Source: Sipunculus nudus (taxonomy: Eukaryota; Annelida; Sipuncula; Golfingiida; Sipunculidae). From it: DNA of 64,000 nucleotides. The stretch covers positions 35,071,229 to 35,135,228 of the forward strand of contig CM049314.1 of assembly GCA_026874595.1 (NCBI GenBank). Reading direction: 5' to 3'. Made by a program: the position numbers and the translations under genes. Under the pieces are notes generated by a model. It worked only from the letters and a program-made list of their open reading frames with translations, was not told the DNA's origin and ran no database searches. This document shows, in pieces, positions 53,390 through 64,000 of the stretch (the stretch's first letter is position 1; every line of letters starts with the position of its first letter).

Positions 53390-54800
53390 GCTTCAAGGGG
53401 ACGTGTTTACAAATATGTAAGACACACGGGGAAATTAATATATTTATGTGTGTGTGTTAAAAGACTTAATGCTTACATTAATACTTTTAATGCTGCGACA
53501 ACTTGGGTCTCTCAAAAAGACCAACGCCTACGTTATCTTGACGTTCAAGCCTCTATTATTAGTAGAAAAAACTATGATATAAAATATGACATTACCGAAG
53601 AAGTAATAATTAATAGCACTTGATGTTCATGTCAAATTGTGTTATTATTATGTAATGAAAGTATTCCGTCATATTTTTATCGAAAGTTTCATTTCGCTTA
53701 GGATTTATTACAGCCGTATACTATATAGCTTTCTCGTATACAGAACTGATGGCGCATCCTATATATTTTTTTTTTGCAGAGTGTATGTCTCTGTTTATTT
53801 CTCAAGAGTGATTTGACATATCAGCCTGAAATCTGTCCATGCATCTCGGTTGGTTTTGTCGTACACAAGACATGTAGCGCAAACTACATTTGTATTTAGT
53901 TTCTTGCATCTGTGCACATAGCTGAAACATGGTTTGAAGTATCTGCCAAAAAAATTTGCATGTCCTTGCATCTTCGATTGCTTTTTCATACACAAGACTG
54001 GTGGCCCCACTTCAATCCTCTTTGTGTTGTGTACATCAATGGCAGTATTTCAGGAGAGACGTTTGTGTAACTGTTTGTACTCGGTTTCAATATGTTGAGT
54101 ACTTGCATTGTACATGTTACACATGTACTTGAAAAGTAATCAAGTACTTTTCCAATAATGGTCAGGCATGTTATAATGAAAGCATTTAAACTGATGTATA
54201 TCCTACTGCACAGGTTCGCATTTATATATTATGTTTATATGTTTATATATTATTATATTTTGTTCCGATGAGGTAAATATACGACAACATATACGGGAAA
54301 AGACATCAGTCTTTTTTGGAGGTGTGGTAGGTCTTGTAATCACATGCCCAACTTTTGCAAAAAAAGAATAAAGAATATTATATAGTATTTATTTCGTACG
54401 GATCAAAGTACATAATGTGAATAATGTCAAAACGAATAATAGAAAATAATAGTTGATTGTAAAATGTGAAAACTTTTCATTAACTCTGGAAAGTCAGTTA
54501 TGTCGTCTCCTAAGTTCACCAGGTCAGAAACGATGCGTCATGTAGCCTGCTCCCCTTCAGAGGTTTCTGCAGACAGAACTGCAACACAGTTAATTCAATC
54601 CAAATATTATGTACATTAATGTTATGCTTTTAAAAAAATAATGTATTTGATTATTACCTATAAAACTAATCAAATCATGTCTTTCTCTGAATGATATAAA
54701 AGAAATAAATTATGGAATTGAACATACATGACAACATTTTCATAAATATCTTCTCAATATGCACACAGTATTTGAATGTTTCCAGTCTATACTGATAAAG
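53390..54800. other. intergenic, no gene recognised
   Basis: Two open frames at 53795-54010 on the minus strand have no known domain. No repeat identified. Confidence 0.4.

Positions 54801-54802
<2 letters not shown>

Positions 54803-54862
<60 letters not shown>
54803..54862. repeat. (TA)n microsatellite
   Basis: About 60 bp of alternating TA. Confidence 0.95.
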
Positions 54863-54864
<2 letters not shown>

Positions 54865-54927
54865 CCTTTCTGCTTGGTATTCGAAGTGGGGCATCCATAA
54901 AAAAAAGATTTAAAGTATGAGCTTATT

Positions 54928-55300
54928 ATGCCCTCTCAACCAGGATGCAGGAGGGGATATAGTAACGCCTCCGTTCGTTCGTCCGTCCGTCCGAAATTGT
55001 CTTGTAGACGCATTTTAATTCACACCATTTGACCAGAACCTTTCATCTTTTAAATATGGCTAAACCACCCACAGGTGAAGATCTCTATTCATTTCAGGTC
55101 GCGGGATCAAGGCCAAAGTACCCACCTTTTGAAAAAAAATTTGTGAACGCATTTTAAGCCAAAGTTTTCATCCCAAACCTTTCATCTTTCACATATGGCC
55201 CACCCGACCAGAGAGGGAGAAATCTATCAATCTTAAACTCACATGACCAAACCTTAAGGTCACAGAACTGAAATACTGACTTTCCGTGCGAGGAGAAGCT
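54928..55300 (+). repeat. dispersed repeat with CGTTCGTCC head
   Basis: GGAGGGGATATAGTAACGCC followed by GTTCGTTCGTCCGTCCGTCC, then two degenerate copies of an inner unit: GACGCATTTTAATTCACACC with CCTTTCATCTTTTAAATATGG, and GAACGCATTTTAAGCC with CCTTTCATCTTTCACATATGG. Style and head resemble the repeats at 4479 and 24041, but the bodies differ. Confidence 0.65.
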
Positions 55301-55881
55301 CTACTTTGCCATGCCCTTGTTTACAATTTGTCTTGGCAGACCCCTGAGTTTGCTGTAACATTATTTGTATTTGAAAAGACTCTATCCCTAATTTTCCGCT
55401 TTTCACCAATGTTATTAAAGTAATTTCTGACTACAGCACCCAAATATTCAGTAGTTGAACTCCTTTTTAGTTTCTGTCCGGAAACCTAAAGAAACAGGAG
55501 AATTCAGCAAGACCTTCGAACCGATTAAATTCCAATTGTTCAATTTTGAACACCCGATGCACTAACTATGACCAGCAAAAGTAATATGCATGCGACGATC
55601 ACTACCTGCTGTGGGAGAGACCCGTTGGAAGAGAGTGAATAAAACGGGTCACCAAGGCCCGTTAAAAGATCATATACATTCTTTATTCATAAGTAACGCG
55701 GGCATGTAGATTGTTCATGAAATAAAACACCAGAGCGGCTCGCTGATCAAGGTCTGTGAAAGCGCAGCGGTCACCGATTAGGCAGTATGGTACAATATGT
55801 AATCGGGCAGTAAAGGAAAATTTAAGTTTTGTTTTACAAACCAGTGCTTGTTTATAACTAATGTGGGCTATCTGGCCTACA

Positions 55882-56063
55882 GCGGTCAACCCTTCCCTTT
55901 TCACGCGGTGGCTAGATTCAGGGGTGACAGATTTGACCAGTCTTTGGAAAGTCTACGTCCCCAACACTGGTCTGTACATGTCTCTCACAGCCGGACACAT
56001 CAGTCAGCATCGCACAGAAAATGGTCTTGTGATGCCCCCTACCCCAGCTGCCACGTTATACAG
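55882..56063 (+). CDS. C1q-domain gene, candidate upstream exon
   Basis: The open frame contains KVYVPNTGLYMSLTAGHI. This lines up with KVRCPWKGLYYVHVSAGV of the second C1q domain downstream. A donor-like CAG/GTCTAT after 56063 leaves phase 2, and the acceptor at 56371 is also phase 2, so the two could be joined. The residues after the aligned part are not C1q-like. Acceptor position and exon start are uncertain. Confidence 0.38.
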
Positions 56064-56370
56064 GTCTATACTTCGCAACTTCCATGACACCATGGGACTT
56101 GATACAATACGAACTTTCGACAAGGGCCAACCCAAATTGATAGGGATTTAGGGGCCAGCACTCCTGAGCACGTCGAAAGGGTAACACACTTGACGGAGAA
56201 CGTTTTTCCTTCAGTCAATACTAATGAACGTCCATGTCGGATTCGATGTTGCGCGCCATTCTAAATACGCCGCGGGAATGGTTCCGTTTGACTTAGTGAT
56301 GGCGGATGTTGGAGAGGATGGACCAGCAGACTCATTTCTTGCAGCCAAACCGTGAGTTTAATTTTTTCAG

Positions 56371-57901
56371 TTTCTTAACCGAAACTTCTGCGGGGGAGTC
56401 TGTTAATATCTGTCTCCGAGTTAACGAGAACTCACGCTACAGTATTCGCCGGACATCTGGCATCACTGCTACAACCGACACCATGGCCAGATCTGTCATT
56501 CTGAACCTGGACTCCGGGGATAAGGTCGATATATACAGCGAACATGCCGGACTGTCCAATAACCTGCTCCTCACCAGCTTCAGCGGATTCCAATACAACA
56601 CGGAAAGGTCAACAAGCATGGCGTGGGCAGTCTTCAACACCGAGAATACGTGCGATTCCCAAGATCCCCTACAATTTACCAATGTTGATGTGAACATAAA
56701 TAATGTGTTCTTGAACAACAAGGTTAGATGTCCCTGGAAAGGGCTCTATTATGTCCATGTTAGCGCTGGTGTCTCTCCTGGGTTTGAGGTAGAGGTAAGC
56801 TCACAAATCACAAAAAAATACATCTTCAATCGCCTAGAGCAACCTAAGTAAATGCAGCAGCTTTTCCTTGAGAAATAACAGTCTGAAATTTGAATTTCTT
56901 CCTATTTTCACTGTTATTTAATAATATATCGGGGCGCTAAATTACTAAAGTATTATTATTGTTTGACACCTTTTAGCCTAATAATCTTGATGAACAAGAC
57001 AACCTCTATATCAATACAAATTTTTAATTGGCTTGCAGTATTCTTCAGAATAGTTAGTTTATACATACCGATATTAGTCAATGTAAATAAAATTGAATCT
57101 ATTCGACTGAGTGAACTGTTCAGATATCTTTTTATTGAATAATGTGAGTTCTGACGTGAGATTTGCTATAGTCTGTTCAACAGCCGGGCGCCAATTGAAA
57201 TTAGTGAATCCCTTCATAAATTTACGTCAGTTCAAAGGAGGAATGAGGCATCGGAGGAATGAGGCATAGGTCTGATTACCTATAATCAAACCAAAACTAT
57301 ACCTTGCATAATATTTGAGTAATTCATTAATATCATTGTCTGAGAAAAAGTATATTTTTTACATCATCCCAACCTCACTCATGAAGGTCAAGGTCACATG
57401 TCACCTGCCCAAACAACTACATTTCACAGCAGTTGATTGGTTATTTGGTTTCATCAATAATCTAAAAATGTGACTGACAAAGGGAGATTGCAAGCCCATG
57501 ACAGAAGCATTTCAGAAGGTTGCAAAACATAAATGTTGATCTAAGTTATGAAGTTTTACATCTCATATTAGGTCCCTGGTCCCTCAACAGCTTAAGAGAC
57601 GAGCTTTCTTATAACATTTAAATTCAAGAGAAATAATGCAAAATTTCAATGGCTACATGCTTGGGGAACTGACTAAAGTCAGTATGTTTGTATTTCGCAG
57701 CTTCAAATCATAGTTAAAGATGAGGTTTATGGAGCCCTGCAGCGGACCGGGACCGACACCTATATCGACACCATCAGCCGTTCTGCCATTGTGCCCTGTG
57801 CAGCGCTTGATGAGATCTGGATCGTCAAGCCTGCCCAGAGGTGCGCCGGGTCATCAACCGGGAGAGAGACCTCCTTTGCCGGTTTCTTTTTGTTTGAATA
57901 A
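56371..57901 (+). CDS. C1q-domain-containing protein, 3' exons
   Basis: C1q-domain proteins are usually secreted or surface recognition proteins, and bivalves have hundreds. Exons are 56371-56794 (acceptor TTTTTTCAG, donor GTAAGC) and 57701-57901 (acceptor TATTTCGCAG). The first contains the C-terminal half of one C1q domain (NICLRVNENSRYSIRR, ILNLDSGDKVDIYSE, SFSGFQY). A second domain follows without a linker (MAWAVFNTENTC, CPWKGLYYVHVSAGV). The last exon gives its C-terminal half (LQIIVKDEVYG through SFAGFFLFE) and the stop. The intron cuts mid-domain in phase 0. AATAAA overlaps the stop codon, and ATAATAATAA follows. Start codon, signal peptide and the first half of domain 1 are not established, so the gene is partial or its 5' end is broken. 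Confidence 0.8.
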
Positions 57902-60350
57902 ATAATAATAATAAAAAACCCAGCCCTTACGACAAGTTGATACTATTTTCAGTGAAGTAAATAACTGGGGTTGTACCTGTAACGTTATTTAAGCCAAGAG
58001 AAGGCTTAAGTACTATTGTTGTATTAGTGACGTCATAATGACGTCATAACACGAGATAGCACAAACGACGACGAGATAGCTCAAACTGTTGAATGATAAA
58101 TCATTTTCAGTCTTGTTTATCGTTTTATTGATATAGACCTGCCAGGGCATTTATAATTAGGTTAAGTCATAGGCAGTCCTTCCTGTCATAACAGTTAGGA
58201 CAGTAAGGAAGGCGTTCCTGCTCTAATACACTTCGTGCCCTTACAAGGCCCCTTCATTCCCTGTTAGGTTATGGAGGTACACACTCCCTCCTACTCCAAC
58301 TGTCCCTCTTACCCTAACTGTCAGGTTATGAAGGTTAATATTCCTGTTCTAACACACTCAAAACCCTGTCTGCTACGGTAGTATTGCACACTTTTAAACT
58401 TTATGTTCCACATATATATTAGACTTTCAAACCTATTACATTTTGCAGGGGCAAGGGGGCATGTTCTTGATATTGGTTTTAATTCTAATTTGTACTATAA
58501 CATTAATGAAGCTTGATAAACGGAGTTACAGTAATACAGTTTCATGAATTTATCTTAACAATCAAATATTCATTCAATCAGTTTCTCATATGTAACATAT
58601 TAAATATATATTACATATTGCATGGGTTTTCTGTAACAACCTAATTTTTTTGCTTTAACTCAGGCATTCTGGATATAAAAAAATAACTGATGACTCTCAG
58701 TTTTCCACTGATAAAATAGACGACATAATGTGCCGAGGATTGTGGCAATCTTGTAAAGTTCTTTTTCTAAAACAAATATATGACTGTCAGCCACATTTTC
58801 ACTAATTCGTAGGTCAGTCAGGTTAATACCGTGAACAATTTTTCATTTGCAAATGAATATTTTACAAATAACATTAAACTTATGTTAATTTCTGCTTCTG
58901 AACTGGATTAGTATTAATATTGATTGGATTATGTTTAAATTTAAAAATACAACAGATCTGTTCGATAGAGTCCTCATTTAGGACCCCATCAACACATTAA
59001 TGGAACCGTATATGGGTAACAAACAGTTGGCAATTAATTCTTGATTATATTGAAATGTAAGGCAGACACCAAAATGCTTGTCTGTACAACTTGTACCTGT
59101 GTTTTAATAGAATAGTTTCTCGAGTTATTTGTTTGTTGCATCTTCAGGGATGAATTCTTTATATTTTAAGTCCTTTTTTATAGGGGTTTAAGCCCAAATC
59201 TTGTAATAAAAAAGTGCAAGTGCTCTTTCCAGTATAATTGGGGTTTTTGATGGTGTACATGTAATCGTTAGGGCCTTCAAGTCCATTTGTAAATTGGTTA
59301 ACTTTAATTTATCCTATGAAACCAAATGCAGCAATAAGTCTAATGAAAGCCGCACTTGAATAGGTAAAAAGGATATTTTTTTTATAAGCGAACGTCCTTT
59401 CAAAAGAAAGGATAAAATATATGTGAATAGAGAACTGGTGAATCGGTCATGTGACATTTAAATGAACGAATTTTAATACTCAAAGGTCCTCTGACCATCG
59501 CAGAACCCGGTCATGATGTCGATTAACCAAACCTGTATTGACGCCGTAAAAACAGCAATGTTTTGGCTGCCCGTCCTCTTTTAAAGGAGACGCACATCCT
59601 AGACTCGTTGTCGCCATCTGGTGGTTAATTTCACTACTAACTAAATTTTCAGGATACGTGGCTGTATTCATATATATAACATCTATAAAACACCTGAGGT
59701 TTGGGCCTCCTTTATATAATTTTTCAAAAATATTCTGATTTTTAATCTCCTTTTTAGCTGATAATTTGTTGTTTCTACAGTCAAAAAGACCAATAAATCA
59801 AGGATTGTGTATCTCATTTTGTCACAATCTTGTTTTGAATTAAGTAAAGCCTAAAAATTACCCATCCGACCAGTCCCACACAAGCATTAGGACAAAATGT
59901 CTTTAACTGACCCCAGATTGAAAACATTTGACTGATAGCAATAATTTATTTAAGATTATGCTGAACATACATAAAATTCAATCAATGGGTTTAAAAGGCT
60001 TCCATTTCACGACGTAATGGCTGGAGCCAACCAGATCAGGTTCACGGCTTTGTGACCCAAGGTCATGTAAACAAATAGGACCGAAAGAAGTGGAATCATA
60101 ATATGCCCCTGGAAACTTGACCGTGATCAGCCAAATTGTAACTAATACGGCGAAGCAACGACACGGTTAAGCTAATTAACTTACCCCCCTCGCCCCTTTT
60201 ATCCCGATTCTACAGCCTTTACTTAGAAAAGAAATCCCAGGGAGTGTGTCCGACTGTGGGTGCGTATTTTCGCCACAGGTACCAGGACAAAAGCTAATTG
60301 AAGCCTCTCCCATATGGAGAGAGGCCTGTGGGGGTCGATGAATTTTTTTC
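57902..60350. other. intergenic, no gene recognised
   Basis: It contains GTGACGTCATAATGACGTCATAAC near 58027-58050, two CRE-like palindromes. At 59612-59624 it contains CGCCATCTGGTGG. No exon with family similarity was found. The minus-strand frame at 59480-59671 is unsupported. Confidence 0.4.
59612..59624 (-). promoter_or_regulatory. CTCF-like core motif
   Basis: On the minus strand it reads CCACCAGATGGCG, which fits the CTCF core consensus known from vertebrates and insects at every core position. Occurrence by chance in 64 kb is possible; binding is not shown. Confidence 0.3.
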
Positions 60351-60354
60351 TATA

Positions 60355-60700
60355 TCCATATTAAGGGCTGTTTCCATGTGTGCGTATATGAGTCTATGTG
60401 TGAAAAAAATCATATAATTTCTAACAGGGGTGTTTCAATGTGTCCGTTAGCGTATATGCTTATGCGCGTATATGCGTGAAATCGCCTCAGGAGTGATTTT
60501 TACGCAAAGGGTCCGCGTGAACTCAGGGTTTCAGGATAAAATGACGTCACTTCACCATCCTTTTGTGGAAGGCCTGCTCGATCCACTGTACAAATATATT
60601 ATTCTGCCCGTCAACGCATATACGCGCAAATGGAAACACACCTATATTTCACACATATACGCATTTACTCGCACATTGAAAGATTCTTTAAATGATAAAA
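60355..60700. repeat. foldback-like element rich in GCGTATATGCG
   Basis: TGTTTCCATGTGTGCGTATA and GTGTTTCAATGTGTCCG on the left are mirrored by CGCATATACGCGCAAATGG, followed by AAACACACC, and ACACATATACGCATTTACTCG on the right. The open frame crossing it at 60472 is composed partly of this repeat and is not a convincing gene. Confidence 0.5.
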
Positions 60701-62450
60701 AAGTATGGATGGACTTTTTGGGGCGTAACACCATCGATTTCATTGTTTTCATTTTTCTCTCTTTTATCTGGCTTTTTCTGGGCACAATATCATACGGAAC
60801 TCTTTGGCCGAATCCGTTGGCTTCTAGCCTCAGATGTATCTATGGCCCAATGATACACTGTCAGTTATGGAGAAGTTCGCCGGAAATCCACCGGGTTTTT
60901 ATTTTCCCCCCAATTTTCTTTTTCGGGGTTTGTCTCAGAGCATCATTTATTCCATACATCTCATTTCATCATCGACATCGCCAGAGAAAAGTTTAATATT
61001 AAATATAGTCAAACATAATCTGCAAACAATCACGTTAAATCTTATAATTAATATAACATTATTGACTGATCACATTAAGCCCGGTTGCATAATTTTCCAT
61101 TTTTGTACATGTTTATCGAGTTTGTTTCTTCTTTCTGCTATCCTTCTTTCCAACAGTTCAATACACTTTACTTTCTTAAGAAATTTTTTAAAAGATGGAT
61201 CATCAAACTTTTCCCTGTCAGAAATACCACCAGAATCCACCGGGTTGCCATTTCTTCCATCTCGTCTAAAAAAAGATCACGGTTTCCAAAAATACATTGA
61301 TTTGCAATAATAATGTGTATTATATGGGCTTGCTATGTTGCTAAACCTCAACTATGACCAAGTTCCGACAGTTCAGAATCTCACAAATGCCTCATACATC
61401 GCCCACTGAGGTGGACTTCCTGGCGGGAACTTTATTCTAGTGCCGTCAAAGTTAGTTTACTTGAGATTTCCCCCACTATTTTTTGTACGAGTGTTGTCTG
61501 ATAGCTTTGAAGGTAGAATATGTGAGGATTGACAGTATCTGTAGAAAAATTACATTGTTTTGCTCTTACAAATCGTACAGCAGGTGTGCATTTCACCTGA
61601 CTTTGCCTTGCCGGAATATTTTGTCATGGTGGCCGCTTATGTCCGTCCGAATCTAGAGTCTTCTCTTGTGTTCGCTCGAGGTTTATATACATCTAGTATT
61701 AGATAAGAAAGCGACACCTTGCGTCTAGCTGCGGATGAAACAAGAATGTCAATGTAAGATGTATTTGGTATTCGATCAAAATCAAAAAGTCTTTTGAATC
61801 TATTATGTAAGCACAAATATATGATAAAAGTTGTAGCTAATGCCCATAAGAAGCTAACAGCGCGTGTATCATTGATTCAAAATCATTGATTTGGGGTTTA
61901 ATTAAGATTCAACATCCGGTCTGGTAGTTAAAATATTTGCCACTAAAGTATGTGAAATAAAAAGTACATTCCATTGATCATGACCTTAGTGTAACACATC
62001 TTCAAAGGTTTATACTAACGGAGCCAGTACAACAATATAGGCAAATCCCTGATATTAACATATTGGTACGTCAAAATGCTACAAGATCTCTTCTGATTCC
62101 TCCATCACAAATACTAATACGTCGCGCGTCAGATCTAGCATCAGATTTTCGGAGGACGTAGTTGGAGATGAGATACATTTCATTGATATTACATACACTT
62201 TTACATGACTTGGCTGGCTTTCTGTAAAAGAATACATTACTAAAAAATTAATATATAAAATCTGTTATGAAAGCTGTTAAGCTGTAGACTAGACTGAATT
62301 TCAACATAGGGTTTGTCCCCGGGCAACTGATACATTAGTGCTACAAAAATTTATTTTTAATGGTATGGCTACGACCGAAATACTTCATTAAATTATACAC
62401 ATGGTGCGCGGGGTGTTTTAAATCTTCGGCAATACCATTCTCTTATTGCC
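60700..62450. other. intergenic, no gene recognised
   Basis: Open frames at 60834-61310 are rich in Phe, Ile and Ser but have no recognisable domain. No repeat identified. Confidence 0.4.
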
Positions 62451-62454
62451 TCCG

Positions 62455-62650
62455 CGAGGAAGGTGTTTATCCCCTTCGTGTGTGTGTCTGTGTTTTTCAC
62501 AACACAATCATCAACGGAATCTGATGACTTTTTCAGGGCACCCTAGGGAACGGAAAAATAAAGAATTCATTAGATTTTGGTGTTTCTCCGGCACATGATC
62601 CGGATCCAGGAACGTCATTAAGGAATATTCACACATGTAAATAACGCTCC
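62455..62650 (+). repeat. dispersed repeat with GCCTCCGCGAGGAAGGTG head
   Basis: ATTGCCTCCGCGAGGAAGGTG, then CCCCTTCGTGTGTGTGTCTG and a body with AATCTGATGACTTTTTCAGG and GATCCGGATCCAGGA. It has the style of interspersed repeats in marine invertebrates. It occurs once in this window, so the call rests on style. Confidence 0.4.
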
Positions 62651-62939
62651 CGAATCAGCGGAAATCTTAAACCTCTAAAGAAGCTACTGATTAAACCGCT
62701 GCCTGGTATGACCGGTTATGATAAACTTAGATACCAGGTAGCTGTTGAGTGTCTGCTGAAAAACATTGTGCGTATGAAATAACTAGCAGCCAACCAAATG
62801 TCAGTTAACAAACACTCGACAGGCATCATGGCTCCGCCTATAGCTCGCTTCAAGCACCGCTTGATAACATTTTTTTGGTCATTACCAATTATGATATTAA
62901 GACTGTTAGCGTATCAGTATAGCGCATAGCCAGGTATCC

Positions 62940-63096
62940 GTTGCCAGCAAAACGGATAAGAGTCCAGAGAGAGGTGCACGGAGCCAATGTTGTCTCATTT
63001 CGTTTGAGTGATAGCCCACCGGCTGGGTGATGAGCTGTCACTCAAAGAGAAATGTAACAACATTGGTTCCGTGCATTCCTCACTCTTCTGGCAACA
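62940..63096. repeat. foldback element with ~65-bp arms
   Basis: The left arm (GTTGCCAG, AGAGT, GTGCACGGAGCCAATGTTGT, TTTGAGTGATAGC) matches the reverse complement of the right arm (GTTGCCAG, AGAGTGAGG, TGCACGGAACCAATGTTGTT, TTTGAGTGACAGC). A loop of about 18 bp lies around 63016-63033. No coding capacity. Confidence 0.8.
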
Positions 63097-63099
63097 CTT

Positions 63100-64000
63100 C
63101 CCCATAATAATGTAGATTCCTTGTCCCATCAGTTGTGTCGCGTTTCGGGCACTGTTTTACACGCATTCAAGAGGACCACAAATATTATTTTAATCAGTTT
63201 CTGGTCTAGCTCATACAACATGGCCTCTTCGATCACTCCTAAACAGATTTTGCCAACAGCAAGCATATTTGCTATAAATTATGTGACCATTTAAGCCATA
63301 GAGGATGTTACTTCCAGTACCGGGTCTCATCTGATTGGTCCAACATACAATGCTCCCCTCTAGTGTAGGGACCTAGACAACCAGGTCAAAATAAACAGCG
63401 CTTGAGATATAGGTAGTAGGCTTATCAGAAAAGCGCTGTGTAAAGAGTGTAATGTAAAGTCATTTATGCACGAATGAACCAAAAAATATGGGCTTAATAA
63501 ATGATGCAAACACGGTTTTGGGATCATCCCACAACTTCCCTTTCACATAGCGAAGGCTCACATTCCTTTAAATACAGATTTCTATTTCTCTATGTTGATT
63601 ATTGGATCAATATTTAGTTGCTGTATCAAAATCTTCGTCAATTGCTGGTACTTATATGCTTCTTATTCTCCTTTTTATCCATCGTTAGCTGTTAACAGTG
63701 GAACACGGATGACCGAATGTCCGATGCCGGAGTGTAACTCTGGGAGAGATCCCAATAACTGTTTCATCACTGGAAACACCCTACATTCAGCCAGGCGAGG
63801 AGAATTCGCATTGAAGATACAACGAATGTTAATTGGTTATATTATTTGCCGCCATATTGACACTACCTACGACGCTCCCATACAGCGATCGTAAGACATA
63901 CCGACAAGGCCAGTCTAACTTCTCCTGTGCGAAAGCGCATCTTCATTGCTGTTTATTTTTATTCATTGGGTTAATTTCTTTACGCAAAGGATAGGTTTAG
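63100..64000. other. intergenic, no gene recognised
   Basis: A 100-codon frame at 63592-63894 contains ECPMPECNSGRDPNNCFITG but resembles no domain I know. A possible acceptor TCGTTAG lies near 63690. It is not called as a gene. Confidence 0.4.

Noticed and set aside
55683-55904. Minus-strand open frame upstream of the C1q gene
   Set aside because: No recognisable domain and no splice context.
60472-60996. 174-codon open frame with hydrophobic segment
   Set aside because: Its first third is made of a foldback repeat, no domain is recognisable and no splice or promoter context supports it.

Overview
The window looks like AT-rich nuclear DNA from an invertebrate animal, most likely a bivalve mollusc. 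Genes are split by GT-AG introns with conserved phase. There are long (TA)n microsatellites, tRNA-derived SINEs, decayed LINEs, one Ty3/gypsy element, minisatellites, foldback elements and dispersed repeats headed by GTCC-rich stretches. Cytosolic sulfotransferase, SLC16-like transporter and C1q-domain families are all commonly expanded in bivalves. The species assignment is inference from repeat style and gene content; no species-specific marker was identified.

Layout. 0-7 kb is intergenic DNA with microsatellites and dispersed repeats. 7.4-12.8 kb carries an SLC16 (monocarboxylate-transporter-like) locus on the minus strand, with four recognisable exons joined by phase-1 introns and two apparent one-base shifts in A/T homopolymers. 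An inverted, broken SLC16 exon fragment lies at 7.45 kb and another relic at 26.5 kb. 14.2-19.3 kb is a Ty3/gypsy element on the minus strand with short LTRs, a 5-bp target duplication and frameshifted genes. Three sulfotransferase loci on the plus strand share the same exon boundary inside the PAPS-binding loop: a decayed one at 21.2-22.2 kb, an apparently intact one at 29.0-30.9 kb and a divergent one at 50.1-51.6 kb. A short exon relic at 35.8 kb is a fourth trace of the family.

31.6-48.3 kb is a repeat-rich block. It holds non-LTR retrotransposon remnants, a duplicated segment (33.3-35.4 and 42.7-45.4 kb), a 120-bp satellite with a higher-order period of about 721 bp, a TTAA-flanked inverted-repeat element and a 76-bp tandem array. 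55.9-57.9 kb holds a C1q-domain gene. The rest of the right side is sparse, with foldback elements and dispersed repeats.

Function. The genes do not form one pathway. The sulfotransferases would transfer sulfate from PAPS to small hydroxylated or amine substrates in the cytosol. The SLC16-like protein would be a 12-helix membrane transporter. The C1q protein would be a secreted or surface recognition protein. No clearly new system is visible. The most unusual features are structural: a minisatellite that copies a splice acceptor with the start of an exon, a 17-bp pyrimidine-rich minisatellite ending exactly at a splice acceptor, and the higher-order satellite.
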